Assembly: GCF_023065955.2 (NCBI RefSeq)
Contig: NW_026622797.1
Location: forward strand, 59,393,689-59,457,688
Length of the DNA stretch: 64,000 bases
From: Ursus arctos
Lineage: Eukaryota; Chordata; Mammalia; Carnivora; Ursidae
Direction of reading: 5' to 3'
The translations under genes were made by a program, and so were the position numbers. This document shows, piece after piece, positions 21,441 to 32,518 of this stretch (the stretch's first letter is position 1; each line of letters begins with the position of its first letter). The notes below the pieces were generated by a model. The model was given only the letters and a program-made list of their open reading frames with translations, did no database searches and was not told the DNA's origin.

Positions 21441-23424
21441 CTAAAATTTGTAACCCTACATTGGACCCAAGGCAGTTCTGGACAGGTTACCTTTCCACCT
21501 CCAGTAAAAAATGGTGGTGGCCACTGGGAATATGTAAACTATTTACCAAGTGGAGAGACTGATTCAAAATAAAATAAACAATTTCCTTTTTATAATTACT
21601 TGTTTGTAGTTCCAGTAGTGTTATGTAACACTCAAACCATTTTATCTACTTTAGCAGTGAATGAAATTGTACAAATGAAAATCTAGGTGAAGAATCAATC
21701 AGGGGAAAACTGATCATATAAAAATATATTATTTTTTAACCTTTGGAATATATTATTTTTTTAACCTTCCCCATGGAAGAGAGGGAAGACCATCACTACC
21801 CTCATTTCACATCAAACTCCCACATACAGAAGCTAATTTATGAATGTAAATCACTTGGGAAATACAGTGCAACAGTAATGTAAAATAAGAATGCATTTTT
21901 GATTATATGATATAGGAAACACAGATGTAGGAACCTAAATTAAATAATTCCATAACCATAATTACAGCTTCCCAAACACAATGCTGTTTATTAGATAACT
22001 TTACCTTTTTGTTATAATAAAGCCAGACTTTCTCTTTGCCCTCAGGAGGACACAAATTACAAGACTCCTGACCTCCAGCCAACTGAATCCATTAGCATAG
22101 CTGTGCCCCAAGAGCATACCAAAGAGACAGAGAATAAAACAAAATGACTGAAACTAGGAAAAGCTCCATTACATCAACTAAGGGGAGGGATCAATGGGGA
22201 TGTATAAACCAGACATCTAGGAGAGACCGATTTTATCCTAAATTTCAAGCTGAAAAGATGAAAATTAACATCTTGTGTACAATAAATACAGCGAATTCCA
22301 GATTATTTTGTGTTTTATTGTCCCATTTTTTTGTTGTGAACTGCCATAAAGTAATTTGGTTATACAAACTTATCAGGTTCTTTTTCATATATCTTGGAAG
22401 CCACGGAGAATTTGATAGTAGGTAAATACCCACTCCCCACAACTTGCTACCAGTTTATAATAATAGCAACACACACAGATATTTATTAATAAGAAATCAC
22501 AAAACTGTCATAATCAGTCCTCCAAGTTTCATGTCCCCATGTTCTCCAAAGCTCTGAAAACCCCTTGCACAAAAAGTTTGCCTAAGGCAAATGAAATGCT
22601 ATTCTAGTAGCAGAATTTAATTAACCCTTTGTCAGAGTCAGAGAATGGAGAGGACCCAGCAGCACATCAGAGTTTAGTGAGAAGTCCACATTGCCATACC
22701 CAAGGGCACAGACAATGACCCACGGACTTGTATACTCTGTCCATGCGAGGGTGGAGAAGTGGCTACAACACTCCTGCAAATGCATGTATTTTGAATAACG
22801 TTAGTGTTATCAATGCCACTTATAATAGCCTTTATCCTAATTAAGAAGCCACCCATATCACCAGTGAAAACCCATTTCTCCTTTAGGCTCTACACAGATC
22901 AGCAAAGCCTCTGGTGTTGATGAAAGAAAAAGATACTCAAAGTACTTTTAATAGCTACCTCTGGACAGTGGTCTTCTTTCTGATTAAATACTTGGTGACC
23001 ACCCCTGGTGTGAGATTTCCTGATTAGATAATGATTTGTCCCTCGAGTATGGCTTAAACATTATCTCAGACTGTTTATGCTGAACTATTTTAAAGTATAT
23101 TAGAGTTTTATAATTATTTTATGAGGAAAATAAAACAATGCTTTTCTTCATTGTTCTTTTATTCTATTTAAAGGAAATTTTTAAAATCACCAAATTCAAC
23201 AGTAAAATTTTTATCTTGAATAAGTCATCAAATATCATAGTAATATTTTTATCTTAAGAATAAGAATGTAAAAGGAATTTCAAAGTTGACTTATACAGGA
23301 CTCTACTGCAATTTCTAGCCAGTTGTAATATCCTCTAATGATAAGTTTCTGATTACTAAAAGACACACAAGAAGCAACAGGTCTTTAAAAATTACTTAAC
23401 AGAAGTACTTTTCTAACTGTATAG
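21441..23424. other. Unique non-coding stretch
   Basis: No gene supported. There is a small direct duplication of ATATATTATTTTTTAACCTT at 21725-21769 (offset 24 bp). The 22144-22425 frame overlaps a minus-strand frame and resembles nothing known. The segment 22620-22860 is slightly less AT-rich and unidentified. Confidence 0.45.
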
Positions 23425-24395
23425 ACAAAAACTCAACCTGCCGTGAAAACATACAGATGGCCAAGTAGACACATGAAAAGCTGTTCAACAGCACGGATCA
23501 TCAGGGAAATGCAAATCAAAACCACAATGAGCTATCACTTCACACCTGTCAGAATGGCTATTATCAAAAAGATAAGAAATACTCAGTGTGGGCGAGGATA
23601 TGGAGAAAAAGGAACGCTCACACACTATTGGTGGGAATGCAAAACTGGGCAGCCACTGTGGAAAACAGTATGGAGGATCCTCCAAAAATTAAAAATAGAA
23701 TTACCATTTGATGCAGCAGTTCTACTACTGGGTGTTTGTCTGAGGAGAACAAAAATACTAATTTGAAAAGATATGTGCACCGTTATGTTCATTGCAGTGT
23801 TCTTCACAATAGCCAGGATATGGAAGCAACCTAAGCGACCATCAACAGACAAATGATAACAAAAGATGTGGGGTGTGTGTGTGTGTATATATTTATACAT
23901 ACACACAATGGAAATTTACTCAGCCATTAAACAAAATGAAATCTTGTCATTTGTGACAATGTGGATGGACCTAAAGAGTATTACACTAAGTGAAATAAGT
24001 CAGACAGAAGAAGACAAGTACAGCATGATTTCACTTCTATGTAGAATCTAAAAGACAAAGCAAATGAACAAACAAAACAGAAAAAGACTCATAGATACAG
24101 AGAACAATCTGGTGGCTGGCAGAGGAGGGGGTGGGGGGAAGGGCGAAATAGGGAAAGAGGATTAAAAGATGCAAACTTCCAGTCATAAAATAAATAAGAT
24201 ATGAGGATACAATGTACAGCATAGGGAATATAGTTAATAATATGTAACAACTTGGATGGTAACAGATGGTAGCTAGATTTATCCTCCTGATCACTTTGCA
24301 ATGTATATAAATGTTGAATCCCTGTATTGCACACCTGAAACTAATATAATACTGTAAGTCAACTACACTTCAACAACAACCAAAAATTATTTAAT
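23425..24395 (+). mobile_element. LINE-1 3' part: ORF2 end plus 3' UTR
   Basis: Runs through the ORF2 C-terminal coding words (GGGAAATGCAAATCAAAACC, CACTTCACACCTGTCAGAATGGC, CACTATTGGTGGGAATGC, TTCACAATAGCCAGGATATGGAAGC) into the 3' UTR (AGGGAATATAGTTAATAATATG, CACACCTGAAACTAATATAATACTGTAAGTCAACTACACTTC). 5'-truncated at about 23425. There is a GT/TA simple stretch at 23870-23905 where the poly-purine spacer usually lies. No clean TSD was identified. Confidence 0.95.
23443..24051 (+). pseudogene. Degenerate LINE-1 ORF2 C-terminal remnant
   Basis: Two open stretches in the same frame carry ORF2p C-terminal character. The first (23443-23766) contains [14 protein letters not shown] [13 protein letters not shown], then [17 protein letters not shown], the conserved 'WW.C...QPLWK..W' motif. 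The second (23866-24051) reads HTMEIYSAIKQNEILSF followed by WMDLKSITLSEISQTEEDKY, the typical 'YTMEYYSAIKKNE..WMDLE...LSEISQTEKDKY' end. Stop codons between 23763 and 23866 disrupt it. Reverse transcriptase and endonuclease domains are absent, so it is not functional. Confidence 0.9.
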
Positions 24396-26384
24396 ATTTC
24401 CTTTCATTATTAGTTTTATAGCTTACATATGCTATATGTATTTCTTGGTATGTACCAAATATTACATCATAAATATTTAAGAGTAAGTAAATATTCACAG
24501 GGAATATTTGCCTCACCTTAAATAACTGAGAATTTTTTTTTAAACTGAAATTTAAAATTTTTCAATAATTGACAAGGTTAAGGATTCAAGCCATCAAGTA
24601 GAATCAGCCTCAAGATGAACATTCTGTTCAGATAAGAAAATAAAGCATTTTACATTTTTACACCCTTGAAAAAAAATTCAACCTGCCTTAATTGTCTCAA
24701 ATCAGATGGTCATCTGATTTCTTTAACCCCAGGCATCAGAGCATTACAGGTGCAGGGGCTCCGAGTAGTGTGTTTATATGTGCTGAGATCAAGAGCGGAT
24801 GGAGCCTTGGAGAGGGCGAGAGAGGCCTTAGGAAATCCTGCCCTAGGCTTTGTTGGAGAAGATTTCGTTCTTTCTATTAGTTTTTCTGTTCAACTGCCCT
24901 TCAAGTTGTGCCCGAGGATTTTTAACGTGCAGGGTGGTTGTTAAAGGACAAAGACTAAAGTGCTATGTGGGAATAACCAGTTGAAGTTAACCAAGATTAT
25001 AAAGTAATTTGCAAAGCTATTTGCTTCCACACAGAGCATTTAAGTGTTAGAATATCATGCCACTACAAAAGAATTATCTAAAATGAGGTAATATGCTGTA
25101 TAGCACTGTACAGGCTATAAGCAATTATGGAGGGATATACTTTCTTCACTTGTATTAATAAGGCTGAGCAGAATATAAAGAAATAAAAGCCTGGAGTATA
25201 TAACAACTCCTGAGGCAAATTGAAAGAAATTATGAAAGAATTCATTGTATTATTGAAACAAAGCAAAATGAAATGCATTGTGACAACATGATATAAATCA
25301 CAGGATAATATCACATCTTAATAACCAATGCTGAAGAGAGGAGAGACTTCTCTTGATTTACTGTGTAGAAAATGTGACGTGACAGAAGACCCTTCACCAG
25401 CCACATCTGTACATACTAGTACTGTCAGTTATGCTTTTCTTTCGCGTGTATGACTAAGTCATCCAGAGCAGGATGGACATGGGCGGAACAAAGTAGGGTC
25501 AATGATTCTTCTTACCTGCCCCATTCCACTGAGCTAATGCTCTCATCCCCTACTATCCTGAAATAAAATCCCAATGCCAATTTTTTATTCAGCAATATAA
25601 ACCTACAGCTAATTACCATGTACCAAAACAAGGCTGCAGAAAGTATAATCTATTAGCAATAACTTGTGTCTAACAATATAATTGCATCTGGAATAATGAA
25701 ATGTTCATTTTAGTATCAAAATTAATAATGTCATATCAATGCCATTAATAATTAAGGATTCTTTTTATAACATCGCATCATTAATAACAACTCATTATGA
25801 ACAATTCTATTAATATCAACAATAATAAAAATAATATCACATTGTCTTTCTATAGTTACAATTTTGCAAGGATAATGAAAATACTATACACATATTGGAC
25901 TAGACCCTGCTGTGTCCGAGGAAAGCAGCTCTGGAAATATATTACACTTTTAGATAAATAAAGTATCTTTTTGTTTTCCTAGCCAGTAATTTGTGAGTGG
26001 AAAAATTCATTGCTAAATACTCAGAAAGCACATGAAAATTCTGTTTAAAATTGTCCATTTCTTTGCTTCCAGGGACAATGGATGGGATTAGGGACAGTGC
26101 AAAATAGCTTCCAGAGGGCTAGTTCTTAGTTTAATATTAGTCTACTTCTTCATTTGGGGGTGGGTATGTGGACTTTTTTTTTTTTTTTTTTTGCTTCATA
26201 ACTTAAATATATGTCACATATAACATTTTTAATGCATATAATACTACATAACTTTTGTTTTATAGTCCACTTCCCTTCCCAGCGAGCCAAATCTCAGCTA
26301 TTCAATGCAGGTAATTTTCTACTTATCCAAGTTTTCTCTCTCTCAGCAATGTATTCTAACACATAGACATCTCTAGTTCGGGTA
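24396..26384. other. Unique AT-rich stretch
   Basis: No gene. A T run of about 18 (26175-26192) has no retroposon body attached that I recognise. A less AT-rich patch at 24700-24950 carries two overlapping plus frames without family resemblance. The 25600-25880 part is rich in ATTAATA words. Confidence 0.45.
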
Positions 26385-26602
26385 CAAGTAAACTAAAGCC
26401 TGCAGACCAAATCTTGTCCATGATCTGTCTTTTGCAAATAAAATTTTATTGGAACACAGCCACACCCATTTGTGTCAATATTATCTGTGACTGCTTCCAC
26501 CCTCTAACAGCAGAGCTGAGTAGTAGCAACAGATCACACAGCCAACAGAGCCGAAATATTTACTATCTGGCCCTTTACCGAAAAAGTGTGTTGATTTCTT
26601 CT
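26385..26602 (+). mobile_element. hAT-Charlie non-autonomous element (MER1/MER3-like)
   Basis: Contains AAAGCCTGCAGACCAAATC, GCAAATAAAATTTTATTGGAACACAGCCACACCCATTTG, AGCAGAGCTGAGTAGTAGCAACAGATCACACAG and AATATTTACTATCTGGCCCTTTACCGAAAAAGTGTGTTGATTTC. These are the body and right end of a well-known mammalian Charlie family ('TTTTATTGGAACACAGCCACGCCC', 'CTATCTGGCCCTTTACAGAAAAAGTTTGCCGACCCC'). The exact subfamily is uncertain. The frame 26414-26650 is accidental. Confidence 0.82.
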
Positions 26603-27549
26603 CTAGACGATAAGCAGAAAATGATTTTGACATTTCCAAAATACAGATAAGGAAAATAAAAAGAGAGAGAAGGAAATCAATAACATATTTTTAATACTCT
26701 CATATTCATATTTTCTGTTTCACCATGACATTAGAATAGTAAACTATAGTTACATTATTCATTGCTATTTGCTGTTGTTTGAATGAGTATAAATGTATAA
26801 TCTAAGGTTGATGCTAGAAACAGATATGGATTTCAATAAAAGCTTGTTGAAGCAATAAAAGAATGCAAGTTTTATTTTAGGATTAGATAGGATAAATCTT
26901 GAAACAATATTAATGATTTATTCTTGTCATTATTTACATATCAATATTTTCATTGTTACCCATGCATATTAAACCATAAGAATAAAAGACAATACCAAGA
27001 TATTCTCTACACCCGGTTTTTAAACTTTTCATTAAACTTTTAAACTTTGCATTCAAAAATTTCAAACATAAACAAAAGTTGACAGACGAGGTAAATAAAT
27101 CCCTATATTTAGCCTTTTTTTTTTTTTTTTTAGCACATACAGGAATAAGAAAGGAGTAATATTAGCACAGCTTAAAAGCCCTCTCAAGGGTGACAAGCAG
27201 GAAAACTCAGGTGTGGCCTGACTAAATGTCCTCTGCCTCATACCCACTCCGAACCCTCAGGCCCACAAGATGACAACCTAGGTAAATGCACTGTTACCAA
27301 CACTGCTTCTTCTAAAGAGCCCTAATTAGTAGCAGCACTTGGCACCGGACCACAAAGAGGACTTCTCAACTCAGTTTCTGTGGTATGCGGGGTTCTCTTT
27401 CCCGGACTCATTCCTTCCCCTCTTCTCAAATTCATGGGGGATGGAGACTAGGGCCTTAACGCCTCCCCAAAGTACCTTCAGGAATAGGAATTCACAGGTC
27501 AAAATAGCCACATAACTGAGAAGTACAACTACCTCAAAAATAAAGCAGG
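26603..27549. other. Unique AT-rich stretch
   Basis: No gene. A T run (about 17) occurs at 27115-27131. The minus frame 27062-27247 runs across it. Confidence 0.4.
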
Positions 27550-28780
27550 ACAATAAAGGGGATGGTATGTAGCATTTGAAGCAGAAGTATTGAAAGAGAG
27601 AGACCAATCATGTAAAAGAAGCATCAACAACCTACCTAAGGAGATGAGGGAACATACGAGCAATCCAAAGCAAAACCAAGACATGATAGGAAAAAAAAAA
27701 AAGAACGAAGTGGAAAAATATGAACAAGATAATAGGTCTGAAAAAGGTAATAAAGAACATCTATCAGACATAGAACAAATGAGTCCGCTGTAAAACCAAA
27801 TTGAACAACTCTCTCAGAGGCAGTAAGAAGGGATAAAGACATAGAAATACAAAGGAAAAAATAAGAGAACAAAAGCAGAATTATCAGGGGGATATTTGAA
27901 AAATGAATAAAAATAAGTTTTCCACAATAGAGCTGGATGAATGACCTCAAATACAATGGGGTCATATTGCTACACAGGAGAAGCAGGGAAGCAAATCCAC
28001 ACCTGGACACATTATATTAATATTAAGAACATCAAAGAAAAGCAGAAAATTTTTTAAAAGCTTCCAGAGAGAAAGAGCAGATTACCTACACAGGAATGAG
28101 AATCAGAATATCACCCAGGTCTATTAAAGCAATGCTGGATACAAAAAGAACAGGAAATCGTATTTTTAAAGTATTAATGGAAAAGAAACTTTGAACTTAG
28201 AATTTTATATACAGTCGAAGGTCAATGAAGCTTTTCTCTGGTAAAACAAAACAAAAAACAAAAAGAACAAGACTTCACAGTTGTAGCATTGACTGTACGG
28301 ACTAATATCAAAAACACTAATGTGGCTAAAAACTCAAAAGAAGAAAAAAAGTCCCAGGAGGATACCTCCAGATGGAAATATGGAAAGTAAGGATAATCAA
28401 ATGCCTTGTAACATATGTTATTATCTTAACAGTATATTATTGTAGCAATGTTTTATTGTACAATATCTTATTGTACAATAATTGTACAATATCTTATTGT
28501 ACAATAATTGTACAATATCTTATTGTACAATAATTGTACTATGGATTCCACAACAACCCAGGACCTAAGAGTGAGAAACTATCAAGATCTTTGTGGTGAA
28601 GGGAGACTGATGGGACAGGACAGCCTGCCCAGGTAAACATCTTGTCTGCGAGACTAAACAGATATTGATATGTTTAAGAAATTATAGGAGTAAGTATATC
28701 TGAATATAGGTCCAGGTCATGGGCAACCACCATAGGAACAAAAATAGATATATAACTTTAAAAATAGCTACTTAAAAAGC
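27550..28780 (+). mobile_element. HAL1/L1M-like LINE segment, sense
   Basis: A-rich sense-strand words follow the HAL1/old-L1 ORF1 region: AAGCTTCCAGAGAGAAAGAGCAGATTACCTACACAGGAATGAGAATCAGA, then GGAAATCGTATTTTTAAAGTATTAATGGAAAAGAAACTTTGAACTTAGAATTTTATATACAG. These parallel 'AAAAGCAGCCAGAGAGAAAAGACAGATTACCTACAAAGGAAC' and 'CAACCCAGAATTTTATATCCAGC'. The 3' part (28270-28780) fits only loosely and contains a palindromic minisatellite. Assignment to HAL1 rather than an L1M subfamily is inference. Confidence 0.65.
28455..28540. repeat. Palindromic 26-bp minisatellite
   Basis: Three full copies of ATTGTACAATATCTTATTGTACAATA start at 28455, 28481 and 28507, plus a partial copy at 28533. Copies are identical. 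Each unit contains two self-complementary blocks, ATTGTACAAT and TATTGTACAATA, so the whole array can fold on itself. Confidence 0.97.
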
Positions 28781-29847
28781 CAATGTACACAATGCACGGT
28801 TTACAAATGAAAACACATTTGAATGTTTGCCCATGGAAGGGAATGGGAAATGGGGATAAAAAGAGTGAATGAATGAAGCAGGGAAGAGTCAGTAAGGAGC
28901 CATAGGTACTTGTCATTGTACGCATTCTCTGCACCTGAAATCCAATATACACGAATGAATGAAAGAAATAGAAAGAATCACCATGTTTTTCTTTTCTTGA
29001 AAAATTAAACCAGGTGTTCCTTAACACGCAGCTTTCCAAGTGTACTGTGTTGGGTTTTATTTACACCATGTGAATACCTAGAACAATAAAACTTCTGAAT
29101 ATAAATTGAAGTTTGTGATCCCATGAAACTTTGATGAGTGACTGCTAGGGAAAACAAAAACAAAAACAAAAACAAAAAAACAAAACTAACATGTTCTCTG
29201 AAGAAAATGAACCGAATGATTCTCAATCGTTTTGATGATGAATAATGCTTAAAAATAGCCAGTTTAGATATGCAAGTGAGTTTTATTGCTTGAGCTAAAA
29301 AGGACACTGACATTTCGTTTTCATGAAACACATTATATAGGGTTTTTCAAGAACCTGAGAGGTTTTGCTTTACTCTTAAAAATACATGGAAACCAAACTG
29401 CAAGTGTGTGTGGTGCCTCTGTAGGTGAATGCTTCCGGGATATGGTCTTTTTTTACTGGGAGTTGAAGGATCCTGAATTCTGAACACCAAGAATCTTGGT
29501 AATGCTGAGAAAGCCCTTTTAATTTTGCCCCAGTTTTATTATCTGCTAAATAACGTTTGACACCAGTATTTGACATGAAACAAACTTACCTGCCAGGATG
29601 AGGTTGTTTCCTTGAGGAAGGCTGCCAAGGGGATTATGGTCTCTGCATCAGTGTAGTATACGAGGTAAAATCTGAGCTGGGGGTACAAACATTTCTTCTT
29701 TATTGAGCAATGCTTTTTTTGAAAGGGCTGGGTGTGAAATCAGCAAAATGAGTCATTTAGATCGCTGTCTTCAGGTGGAAGGCCGCTAGAGAGCCATCAA
29801 GGAGGAGCTGGTGGAGAATGAAAGGAGCTCCTTCTCCAGTTAGAAGG
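28781..29847. other. Unique non-coding stretch
   Basis: No gene or named element except the AAAAAC repeat. Plus and minus frames at 29005-29576 overlap and show no known domain. Confidence 0.4.
29151..29186. repeat. (AAAAAC)n simple repeat
   Basis: About six units of AAAAAC with one longer A run. Confidence 0.93.
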
Positions 29848-30060
29848 GCAGAGTAATACAGAAAGTGCGAGCTCTGCAGATAGAAGAGCATAGCCTGGAA
29901 TCCTGACTCTATCTCTGTGTGGCCATTCTGAATCTCTGTTTTTTCACGTCTCAGATTAGGATAATAGCACCTACATGGGAACATTACTGTCAAAATAAAA
30001 AAGTTTTAAAAGATAAAATCTAGAAAGCAATGAACACGTAGTAAGCATTGAAAATATTAA
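29848..30060 (+). mobile_element. MIR SINE
   Basis: AAGAGCATAGCCTGGAATCCTGACTCTATC, GTGTGGCCATTCTGAATCTCTGTTTTTTCACGTCTCAGATTAGGATAATAGCACCTAC, then AGCAATGAACACGTAGTAAGCATTGAAAATATTAATG. This is the MIR order through to the 'ATAGTAAGCGCTCAATAAATG' end. Confidence 0.8.
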
Positions 30061-30278
30061 TGAACTTTCCCAACCCCTCATTATAAATTGTTTCCCAAGA
30101 CAAATTTGGTATAAAAACCTCAAGTCTAGATTTTCTTTTTCATCTTCTCATAGAAATTATCAGGGTCCAGGAATAACTTCTTGTATGAATGTGAAAAGGT
30201 ACTATTTCTGCTTCCTTCTTACTCTGAAACACTGCTTAAGGAATAGGTACAGGTGGAGGAGGGTTGTGATGAATTCTT

Positions 30279-30563
30279 TATTATTATTATTATTATTATG
30301 TTCACTTAGTACATCATTAGTTTTTGATGTAGTGTTCAGTGATTCATTAGTTGCGAATAACACCCAGTGCTCTTCAGATCACGTGCCCTCCTTAATGCCG
30401 GTCACGCAGTTACCCCATCCCCCACCCACCCCCCTTCTGTAACCCTCAGTTTGTTTTCCGGAGTCCAGAGGTTCTCATGGTCTGTCTCCCTCTCTGATTT
30501 CTTCCCATTCAGGTTTCCCTCCCTTCCCCTGGGGTCCTCCGTGCTATTCCTTCTGCTCCACAT
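30279..30563 (-). mobile_element. LINE-1 3' end, carnivoran type, antisense
   Basis: Left end is an ATT repeat (reversed AAT tail), then GTTCACTTAGTACATCATTAGTTTTTGATGTAGTGTTCAGTGATTCATTAGTTGCGAATAACACCCAGTGCTC, TGCCCTCCTTAATGCCGG, CCCCATCCCCCACCC, GTTTTCCGGAGTCCAGAGG. This is the reverse complement of the carnivoran L1 3' UTR. TGAATTCTT (30270-30278) and TGAGTTCTT (30565-30573) may be the TSD. A member of a younger subfamily than the piece at 4.3 kb. Confidence 0.93.
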
Positions 30564-32296
30564 CTGAGTTCTTGCCTGGGTATATTATATTTGGCTGTGA
30601 GGCAAGCATGTTCTGTTCATTGCTTGGACTTCCCAGAGAACTTACATCCTACTTTTCTTTTCCAGGGATAGAAACTCATCCCCCCTGTGCAGCTCCTGCC
30701 TCCACCAGCGCCCGCCATGAACCCCCTCAACCTGAAGAAACCCTGTTTTTCTGATCTGCAGAAGGGGATATTCTAGGATTCTGTTCCTGTACCTATCTGA
30801 TGGTTGAGCATGAAAATGACCTAGCCTCCTTCAGGACTTGAGATTTGCTCCAGATCTGTAGATGACCTTCCAGACTCACTTCAGGCAACAAGATAGCCCC
30901 TAGAAAAGAAAGATTTGAAGTTCAGCCTATCCGAGTAGCTATTGTAAACATAGCCAGTGATAAACAGGGGATAGTTATATTTTATTGACCCGTGAGTCAC
31001 AGTTTGTTTGCAAAGGCATATTGTGATTGTGTTTAATGACTTCATGTTTGTGGTGCAAATATATCTAATTTACCAACTTGGCTAAATTTTTTAGAAGATA
31101 AGGAGACATAAGGAATGGGAATTATAGGCTTCCAGTTATGGAAAAAAAAAAAGATAAGGATGCATTTGGAAAAAAATTAAGTTGTATATTTAATCCATAC
31201 CCCCAACAAATTTTGATATAGATGAAAGAGTTATATATAAAGTATAAAAGTACAGGATTATTAAAACAAACTATATTAGCATAAGTTTACATACTTGGGG
31301 GAAGGGAAGGCCTTCTGAAGCAAATCACAGAACTAGGATGACATGAATATGCTGATAAACTCAGCTATTCCAGAGACCAATGGCACATAAACATATAATT
31401 AAAAGACAAGCAATAGAAAATATATTTTCATATATGTAACAAAGATCCTGGCAGAGTTTGAACCTACTTTATATGCAATGGGGAGGACTGGAGGTCTTCA
31501 AACAGAGAAATGGCTCTAATGAGATGAATATTGCAAATATTGCAAAAGCCATAGTCAAATGGAATTTTTTCTTTAGGGCAGTTTCACCAAAATATCCTAT
31601 TTATGATAGGTATTAGCCACATAAGTGAAAAACAAAAAATACTGTACCAAATTTACACGAATTAAAGCATTTATAGGTTAACACTTTGTTATTAGCAGAT
31701 ACATAAATATGACATATTAACATATGTAGCATAAATACCATGTTATTTAACAAAAACAATAAAAATTTGCAAAGCCTACAACGATGTTTTGAAGCTATCA
31801 CTGTGCTTTAAAAGCAGGAGCTACAATTTCAGCCTCTGATCAACTCTTTGAACCAATGTACTCCTCAAAAAAAAAAAATGCTAGTAGTGACCTCACAATA
31901 ACATTATCAAGTTTAAATAATGAAATGACAAAATAATTTATGCAAAACCCTTAGCATAGGGCCAGGTACAGTAGAAGAGCTAATGTCAGCTACCAACACT
32001 GTTAGTGCAGGGTCAGCCTAGGAGAACAAAATCTGGGAGCTCTCCTCGGTACTGACCCAAATAGTTACAGAAAGTTCCAAGAGACTGAATTATGTGGTTG
32101 TAGTTTAAAATAGGTTTTAAATTATGTTGAGATAGCCATTGATGCTAGAAAATCTTCGTCTATACAAAAAGAATCATGGACTAGGATTACATGGAAAGGT
32201 AGGTGAATTATAGCAATTTCTTTCTATTTACTTAAGCATTTCCATTTTATTCTGTCTGGATATATGTGGAAGGTTTGGCAGAAGTTTGTCAGTTCT
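30564..32296. other. Unidentified and unique stretch
   Basis: 30564-30920 is GC-richer than its surroundings and resembles neither L1 nor SINE. It may be an unrecognised LTR or simply unique. The remainder is AT-rich and unremarkable apart from a MIR at 31885. Frames 30367-30567 and 30572-30754 follow the pyrimidine-rich strand of the L1 end and this block. Confidence 0.35.
31885..32000 (+). mobile_element. MIR SINE 3' fragment
   Basis: CAATAACATTATCAAGTTTAAATAATGAAATGACAAAATAATTTATGCAAAACCCTTAGCATAGGGCCAGGTACAGTAGAAGAGC follows the MIR 3' half ('GGATTAAATGAG...AAGCGCTTAGCACAGTGCCTGGCACATAGTAAG'). Confidence 0.6.
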
Positions 32297-32500
32297 TTTT
32301 TTTTTTTTTTAAAGATTTTTTACTTATTTATTCGACAGAGATAGAGACAGCCATCGAGAGAGGGAACACAAGCAGGGGGAGTGGGAGAGGAAGAAGCAGG
32401 CTCACAGCAGAAGGGCCTGATGTGGGGCTCGATCCCAGATCACCGGGATCACGCCCTGAGCCGAAGGCAGACACTTAACCGCTGTGCCACCCAGGCGCCA
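32297..32500 (-). mobile_element. SINEC (CAN-SINE), young subtype
   Basis: T run, AAAGATTTTTTACTTATTTATTCGACAG, AGATAGAGACAGCCATCGAGAGAGGGAACACAAGCAGGGGGAG, reversed head ending CCACCCAGGCGCCA. An 18-bp TSD flanks it (32279-32296 CAGAAGTTTGTCAGTTCT; 32501-32518 with two differences). Confidence 0.98.
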
Positions 32501-32518
32501 CAGAAGTTTACCAGTTCT

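Noticed and set aside
24666..24944. 92-residue plus frame in a GC-richer patch
   Set aside because: A second plus-strand frame overlaps it with equal openness and neither peptide matches a known family.
26175..26192. Poly-T run, with similar runs at 27115 and 33036 (A), as tails of processed pseudogenes
   Set aside because: No recognisable gene-derived body or target-site duplication could be found next to them.
28455..28540. Short-period repeats considered as a CRISPR array
   Set aside because: Units are directly adjacent with no unique spacers, the sequence is mammalian, and CRISPR arrays do not occur in such genomes.
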